DNA of 64,000 nt from Callaeas wilsoni (taxonomy: Eukaryota; Chordata; Aves; Passeriformes; Callaeidae). This document shows positions 58,401 through 64,000 of the stretch, piece by piece (positions within the stretch are counted from its first letter, which is position 1; each line of letters opens with the position of its first letter). The translations under genes and the position numbers were made by a program. The DNA lies in NCBI GenBank assembly GCA_013398955.1, contig VWPU01017409.1, forward strand, positions 62,001 through 126,000, given 5' to 3'. Below the pieces are notes generated by a model. That model was not told the DNA's origin and did not search any database. It saw nothing but the letters and a program-made list of their open reading frames with translations.

Positions 58401-61133
58401 AAAAAAGGTCTGTTAAGTCCTTCTAGCAGCACTGAAAGGCACCTGTTACATGATGCCCCTTTCCTTTGGCAGATATTACTGTAACACTACTTTTTTATGT
58501 TTCTTGGAGAACCTCTAAAAGCAGTTGCTTAAAAATACATTGGTCCACTTTAATCTAGACTTGACTCTAGTCATGGAGTGCCAAAGTGATAAAACTTCAA
58601 AACTTTCTTTGAAGTTTCTCAAATAATAGCAAAACACAAAAGGCCACATGCCATTGGGGAAAAAATTGCTCTTCCTGCCATGGTAAAAGTTGCTGAAGTA
58701 ATTCAGGGTAAACAATATGGAAAGAAACTAAAATGCACTCCTTTGTCAGTAAATACTGTTGGAAGATGCACAGTAGACACTGCTGAAGATCTGAAGAACC
58801 AAGTGTTAAAACAAGTTACAGTGTGGGAGGTCTGCTATACAGTTGAGTGAAAGTACAGAAGTTTCTAACTTCTCTCACCTTGTGGTATTTGCATTTTGAC
58901 AATGAAATGCACAAATTTTTTTTTTTTTTTTTGTGAGCCACTGAAGGAAAGATGTACTGGAGAAGATCTATTCTCAACAGGAAGTGGCTTCTTGAATAAA
59001 AATCAATGTATTATGGAAAAACTGTGCAAATGTAGCCAGTGATGGAGTGGCTGCTTTGACTGGAATTAAAAAGGGATTCCAGACTAAGGCTACAGAGAGA
59101 GCACTGCACATGAAACTCCCTCACTGCATCACACAGGGGTGAGCTATTGCAGCGAGGTAGTTGGAGTCAGGAGTGCACAAAGTGCTACAGGGTGACATCG
59201 ATGTTATAACTTGACAAAAACAAGCCCTGGAAACAGTGACATCTTTACCAGACTTTGTAATGAGGTGGGGAGGGGCCACGAAAATCCCTGGCACCACACA
59301 GAGGTTCGTTCCCTGGATAACTTGTGGCAAAGTGCTTAAAAGAGTTGTCTTTTCTAAAAAAAAGTGTCAGGTTTGACAAGTGCTCCAAATCCACTGACCT
59401 TTTTGGTGACGATAAGTCCCTGTGAGTAGTTTGCTGTGTAGCAGGAATTTCCAAAAACTAAACATTCAATGTGTCTCTTCAAGGTGAAGGTGATGTTTTA
59501 ACAATGAGTAAGAAAGTAACTCCTTTGCAAAAGAAACTTGTGCTTTGGAGAAAGCATTTTAAAAATAGGTATTTGGATATGTTCACCTAATTATGTAATT
59601 TTTGGTTTGGTTTAGTGGGTGGATAAAATGTGTGTCACCTACAAAAATCTCCTACATCTGCACACTTTAAAAGGATATAAACAGAACTTTCTAACCTGTT
59701 AAAAATCTTCTCAATAAGAGTTTCAGGGGGTTGAAAACAGTGGCACGCAACGCCTTCTCATTAGTTTGGAAGAAAAACTGATTAACATCATGGGAGAGGA
59801 TCATTTATTAGCCAAATTTTCAAGCAAAACCTTTGAAAAACTTGTGGATAGGACTGAAAAATTAGTATAATTAAGTAAAATTTAGCAAGTGCAAGCAACT
59901 ATGTACTTCTTCCATGGGGATCTATGCATCTCTGTAAGATGCATCACATCTTTTTCAGGTGTGACACCCATTAGGATCAAGTATTGAAATAAACTGAACT
60001 TAGAACCAGACATTCAAATTCCTATATCACAGTGTTAAAAGATTTTAAAAATTATGATGCATGTTCAGTTGTATAGATCTCAATAAAAGGTACTGTTATT
60101 AATAGTAATGTTTTTAGATTGATTAACATTAAAAATTAATGATTAAAAATATTTTAAAATACTGCTTATTTCACCTTTATCTCATCTTCTTTAACTTCTA
60201 TTTTTATGTTTTATAATGTACACAACATACAAGTACAGTGATACTTAACATAATTTATAAATGAATATACCTACATTGGGATTGTGCAGAAGAAATTTTT
60301 TACTGAAGGAGTGCATGAACAAAAGAAGGTTAGAGAGCAAAGATTTGGATGACCAGATGCAAATACCCTCTGTTGAAAGTTGACACTTGTACAGAATAAT
60401 TCTGTGGCTTTTCATCCTTTCTTACATCCCCCTTACAGCAGCATTCTTGGCTAACCTGTGTGTAAGTACCTCTCAGCAGAGGTGGTGATATCACTTTAAA
60501 GAGTTACTGTCCAGTACTCTTCAAAAGAAAATGAAAACAGAAGTGCCCTGCATCACCCTATTTCAATATCTGTCTAGTAAGATGTGTGTGTTTATGTGCA
60601 TGGATCATTTCAATGCTGGGGCAGGAAAAGGATGCAGTAAGTCGGGAACATTTAAACAAATTTATTATAATCAGAGACATCTTAATTGAAGGTTTGCATG
60701 AGGCAATTTAATTTATGTAAGTATTAAATACTACAGAAACACAGTAACTCTTGCGCTGCTCTGTCACCAGGCAGTCCAGACTGAGATGTGAAAAGTTTTG
60801 TATTAATCATACTAAATTCTATAGCCCTTGAGAACAAGTCATTTTGGAAAATAGTCCACATCACCAAGCAGCCAAAGCCAACACAGCAGATTTATATGCT
60901 TCAGTACTGGTTTCACAGTGAACTGATAAGATGCAGATCACACATATTAATTCTCTGACTACATGATTTCAAAAACAAGGATTATATTCAGGGTGCAAAA
61001 GTGAGTACATCTGATCTCCTAATGAATATTTGACTCTTACCTTGCACCTTATCTGAACACAGCTCCTTGGCTCGATCCCTCATTATTTGTGGAATCAAAA
61101 CATCTTTTTCTACATGTCTCAGCTTAGAATTTT
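31302..61133 (-). CDS. CMC1: CMC1, twin-CX9C mitochondrial protein (three 3' exons; start outside window)
   Basis: Exons 61133-61041, 32837-32747 and 31416-31302 join in frame: the first ends G, completed by CA to Ala; the second ends TA, completed by C to Tyr; then TGA at 31304-31302. CMC1 is an intermembrane-space protein that stabilises COX1-containing intermediates in cytochrome c oxidase assembly. The sequence shows LRHVEKDVLIPQIMRDRAKE and the twin CX9C pair CSDKVQAFTKC and CRQENTALKEC, each with exactly nine residues between cysteines, the disulfide-forming helical hairpin imported by the MIA40 route. A further conserved FYEEC follows. About 98 codons are visible; human CMC1 is 106 aa, so only a handful of N-terminal codons (MALDP-like) lie beyond 64000. 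The C-terminus KKKRQKFTPNV is shorter and diverged. Confidence 0.95.
31417..32746 (-). other. CMC1: CMC1 intron
   Basis: A 1.3-kb intron with donor GTAAGT at 32746 and acceptor TTGTAG at 31417. AT-rich, no other feature seen. Confidence 0.85.
32747..32837 (-). CDS. CMC1: CMC1 exon with second CX9C cysteines
   Basis: 91 nt, acceptor tttttcccctag, donor CTA|GTAAGT. It encodes FTKCCQETGLLMVVKCRQEN and TALKECLVG, holding the second cysteine of the first CX9C pair and both cysteines of the second. Confidence 0.95.
35149..35428 (+). repeat. CR1 LINE 3' fragment (forward)
   Basis: 'gataggactcaaggaaacgg' then 'gtttaggctggctatcagga', 'ggaacaggctccccagggaa', 'ttggacttgatgatcctgat', 'gggtcccttccaactcagct' and 'attctgtgattctatgattt'. 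5'-truncated and well preserved, antisense to CMC1. Confidence 0.92.
36239..36252. promoter_or_regulatory. RFX X-box-like motif
   Basis: GTTACCACGGAAAC resembles the RFX dimer site GTTRCCNNRGYAAC with one mismatch. It lies 23 bases after TGCGTCAGC, a bZIP/MAF-like half site, in a patch richer in GC than the rest of the intron. A possible intronic enhancer; chance is not excluded. Confidence 0.25.
40228..40450 (+). repeat. Ancient amniote CR1-like repeat fragment
   Basis: 'acactggatcagacaaaggg' near 40250, followed by 'cagaagccagtaatagctgc' and later 'gtttcttcctaatccctatg' and 'aagcctggcttatagcttga'. These follow, in the same order, the old repeat common in turtle and crocodile genomes (close to 'tactggatcagacca', 'gacagtggccagtagcag', 'tttcttcctgacccc', 'gttggcttatgcc'). 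Diverged, so limits are approximate. Confidence 0.55.
42900..43030. other. GC-richer patch in CMC1 intron
   Basis: A stretch with several CpGs (ctgcgcag, ctcgcc, cccgcc, cttcgggag, gccgag) and a GC-rich hairpin-like 'ctcccgcctccttcgggag' in AT-rich surroundings. It could be an alternative promoter or enhancer. No exon recognised. Confidence 0.25.
53291..53320. repeat. A-rich (TAAA)n-like simple repeat
   Basis: A run built of AATAAATAAA and A-rich units, intronic. Confidence 0.75.
53572..53592. repeat. (CAAA)n microsatellite
   Basis: About five tandem CAAA units. Confidence 0.9.
58916..58932. repeat. T17 homopolymer
   Basis: Uninterrupted T run in the large CMC1 intron; on the minus (sense) strand of CMC1 it is poly(A). 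Confidence 0.85.
61041..61133 (-). CDS. CMC1: CMC1 exon with first CX9C cysteine
   Basis: 93 nt, acceptor tcttttcactcttgcag before 61133, donor CAAG|GTAAGA at 61041. It encodes LRHVEKDVLIPQIMRDRAKE and LCSDKVQ. It starts two nucleotides into a codon shared with the first exon, which is outside the window. Confidence 0.95.
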
Positions 61134-63330
61134 CTGCAAGAGTGAAAAGAAGATAATGTTGAAAAAAAAAATTGTTATCTATACATCAGAAAATGTCAAT
61201 CTAAAGAAATAACAGCATTGTTCATATAACACACAGGAGTACACTAAAACTGTCACAAAGAGCAGCAGAAAGTACCATGGAAGGACCACATATATCGAAA
61301 GGATGGAAAGACAAAAAATTTGCTCAGATACAAATATCCTGAATACTTCTACTGTTTAATGTGCATAATGAACCAAAAATAAAGGAGCAAATTCTGGCAG
61401 CACATTTGAATTTCTGCCTTACTGAATAAAAAATCTGCATACAGACAGCACAGCAGCTACTTTTATTTCAGGATACGAGTATTTTTCTATGCACATTATC
61501 TATATGTACTCTTTTATTCATTGACACAAAGCTGAGAAAAATAACTCATACTAGAGCACAACCTAAAATTTGTATGGCTATGTGGAAGACTTCAGTTCTT
61601 CAGAAGAAAACTAAGTCTCTTCAATGGAGGATCTGGGAGCTTTTTTATTGAGAAATCCAACTTAAAAAGAAGAAATGCTGCTGCCTGATTTCTATACTTA
61701 AAAGTAAAGTTGCAGTTTGGGTTCAGTTGTCTCCAGAATTCTCTTGAGTGCAGCTAGGGATTTAGAATACATGACAGATCACTAGGAAAAAAAAAATACT
61801 GCTTTTCCAAATTCACTTTCTTCAAAATTAAGGGATGACAATTTATAAAGAACAGTTTTTTACTTCTCAGTTTCTGAGTTAAAAACACTTTAAAGGACAT
61901 TTGCTCAGAACACTGTATAGTCCAATACAGTGATATGAAATACCTAGTTTTCATCTTCCAGCACACTATTTATTCATCCTTTGAAGCTGATATTACATTT
62001 CAGAATAGCATCAGTTGGGATGCTCGCACTATGAAAACTCTACTGTCAGAAACAGTTATCTTGGGTGACAATCACTTTAAAATCACTTATTTTAAAAAAA
62101 CAAGGAGCTGAAATGAAGACAAAGTGCAATGTACTGAAACCAAGGAAAGAAGCAGGTTTTTTTGTTACCTACAGCTTTCAAACTCTCTATTTTTCAGAGC
62201 ATTTTTGGTTACCTCTCCATAAAAAACAACTGAAACTAACATTGGTCATTCTTAAGTCATCATCTTTAAAAGTTTATTGATGCTAAGAGATTACATTATG
62301 AAATTACACAGTATTGCATATGTGGTATTACTAGTGGAATCTGGCAACAAAACACAATTACAATGAGCAATACACAGAATCTGAAATAAAGACATTTCTC
62401 CTCAAAAATATCCTTCTTAGCATTTCTACAGCAGGAAAAAAAAAGTCTATTCTGTACATACAACAAAAACACTAAAAACAAATAGCTCATGACTTAGATT
62501 TGCTTCCATGCTCTGATTTTCATGAGATAAAATAATTACAAATATCCTTCATTTTAACTTTCTGCAGAGTATCGGTGCAATTACTGTACCAAACACTTGG
62601 TACAGTAGGTAGGCTACAGACAACACAAAGCTGTCAGAAAGCGTCCAAGCATGTTTTGTAAACAAGACAAATCAGTTCAGCTGAATGACATGGCAGGAAC
62701 TGGCACCACCACGCTACGTGCCTCAGCTCTACTCACTCCAGGCAAAGCAAGCTGGCACTGCAGCCTTCCTGCCCTCTCCCCAGCCCTATGATGCTCTTTG
62801 CCCTCTGCCCATACAGATAGGCTCAGCAGCCCTGTGGTGAATGAAAGGGGGAGTTAATTTCATTTAAAGGTAAATAAATTTCCTGTTAGGCGATTTTTCA
62901 GTTAGATAAATTCCCTGATTCAGTTCACTATATAACTTCGAAGTGACCCATATGAGAGAATTCAGTGAGACCAGGACAAGAAGAAAGACCGGACTGTTAT
63001 GAGTACCACTGGCTCAAATTACAGCCTGAATTCCTGCTCCTCACACCTTCCTTTTCTAAACTTAACTCAGCTATATGGGTGCTTGGAGTACACAGAGTAC
63101 AAATGCAGATACAATTAAGCAAGTGGGTTGCCACCTGTCACCAAAAGGGAAGTTTTACCAGTCCCCCATTGCTCTCACTCACTTGCATCCGATCATCATT
63201 ATTATGCAGCTAGCCACGCATTCTGTTAGGTCAAAACAGAAAACTAACTCAAATACATGTAAAAAAGTATTTCTCAGCTGATTTACACTTTGGAGTAATT
63301 AGATCTACTTATCTACTTCCCATAATTAGC

Positions 63331-63410
63331 ATCATAGAATATCCTGAGTTGGAAGGGACCCACAAGGACCATCAAGTTCAACCCTTGGCTCTGCACAGGT
63401 TCAACTTTTG
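63331..63410 (-). repeat. CR1 3' tail (reverse)
   Basis: 'atcatagaatatcctgagtt' then 'ggaagggacccacaaggacc' and 'atcaagttcaacccttggct' are a reverse-strand CR1 end. The 5' limit on the element is unclear. Confidence 0.85.
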
Positions 63411-63641
63411 TACCACAGCATACATGGAAATGTAACAGAGAGAAGTATTTAGGGCCTGGGGAGAGCAGCTGGGCTTCCCCCGCTGGCAAAGCCAGCTAGA
63501 AGCATCCATGATTTTCACAATGACATAGCACGGGGCTCCAGTGCAAGGATCAGCTATCCCTCTACTGACAAAGAGAAGAAGTGGGTAGGAATGCAACTAA
63601 AGGCTAGAAAGGAAACAGGACACAGCGCCATCTGGAAAAAA

Positions 63642-63664
63642 ACAAGCAAGCAAGCAAGCAAGCA
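63642..63664. repeat. (CAAG)n microsatellite
   Basis: About five to six tandem CAAG units. Confidence 0.9.
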
Positions 63665-64000
63665 AAGAAAAAGAAACCCTAAAAGAGAAGACCTCCCTGA
63701 TAGCCCAAAACAGTCAGAAAAGATTGTCGGGTTTTCTCTCAGGTTAAGCACTCAATTTTCTGTTTGATTATTCAAAAGAAAAGGGGTGTAAGACTGATAG
63801 CAAGGAGTAGCTCTACTGGTGTTAACACCAGCTCAACCAGAACCATGACAGAATTGTGCTCCAGGCAAACGCCTTCTTTTTAGTCCCATGTTCTCAAGTC
63901 TACAGAGGCTGAAAATGCAGGAAGGAGAGGGCACATCAGGACACTGGGTGGCATCCAGTAGGAGGAATGAGAAGAGAGCTACAACAGTAATTCAAAGGTA

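Larger units (their letters stand above)
32838..61040 (-). other. CMC1: CMC1 large intron (28.2 kb), no coding exon seen
   Basis: Donor GTAAGA at 61040, acceptor CCCTAG at 32838. AT-rich throughout. It contains a CR1 fragment (35149-35428), an ancient amniote repeat (about 40228-40450), a GC-richer patch near 42900-43030, an RFX-like site near 36239, simple repeats near 53291 and 53572, and a T17 tract at 58916. The many open frames of 60-130 codons on both strands show no conserved domain or splice logic and I do not call any as genes. Confidence 0.75.
61134..64000 (-). other. CMC1: CMC1 intron 1, running off the right edge
   Basis: No CMC1 first exon or CpG island is visible up to 64000, so the promoter is further right. 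A CR1 tail (63331) and a (CAAG)n repeat (63642) are present. Confidence 0.75.

Noticed and set aside
32838..61040. Possibility of a prokaryotic-style or defence system in the long accessory-looking stretch
   Set aside because: It is flanked by matched CMC1 splice sites and shows only intronic composition and repeats.

Overview
This is a vertebrate nuclear window, almost certainly from a bird and probably a songbird. The evidence is several fragments of the avian CR1 LINE (3' ends reading like GATTCTATGATT), a complete solo LTR of passerine-type endogenous retrovirus structure, and long introns with short, well-conserved exons. No bacterial features, tRNA, rRNA or CRISPR arrays are visible.

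Two genes are recognised, converging on each other. AZI2 (NAP1, the TBK1/IKK-epsilon adaptor) lies on the + strand. Its CpG-island promoter and non-coding first exon are at about 1.88-2.42 kb. Seven coding exons run from 9,789 to 24,577 and join in frame to 388 codons, about the length of the human protein. The 3' UTR follows, with candidate poly(A) signals up to about 26.56 kb. CMC1 (mitochondrial twin-CX9C copper-chaperone-like protein, complex IV assembly) lies on the - strand. Its last three coding exons are at 61,133-61,041, 32,837-32,747 and 31,416-31,302. The first coding exon is beyond the right edge. AZI2 and CMC1 are also tail-to-tail in human 3p24.1, so this is conserved synteny. 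ZCWPW2, expected divergently upstream of AZI2, was not detected.

Layout: 1-1.37 kb upstream flank; 1.37-2.74 kb CpG island between two inwardly pointing CR1 3' ends; 2.7-9.78 kb AZI2 intron 1; 9.8-24.6 kb AZI2 coding part with a solo LTR, CR1 tails, a 79-nt near-perfect hairpin, a composite minisatellite and a palindrome in its introns; 24.6-30.3 kb AZI2 3' UTR and intergenic space; 30.3-32.8 kb CMC1 3' part; 32.8-61.0 kb a 28-kb CMC1 intron; 61.0-64 kb one more CMC1 exon and intron.

No wholly new biological system is evident. The best leads are a GC-AG intron in AZI2 that is the only local donor keeping the frame, the intronic hairpin, the 77/51-bp minisatellite, and two stretches of unexplained coding-like sequence antisense to or downstream of AZI2.
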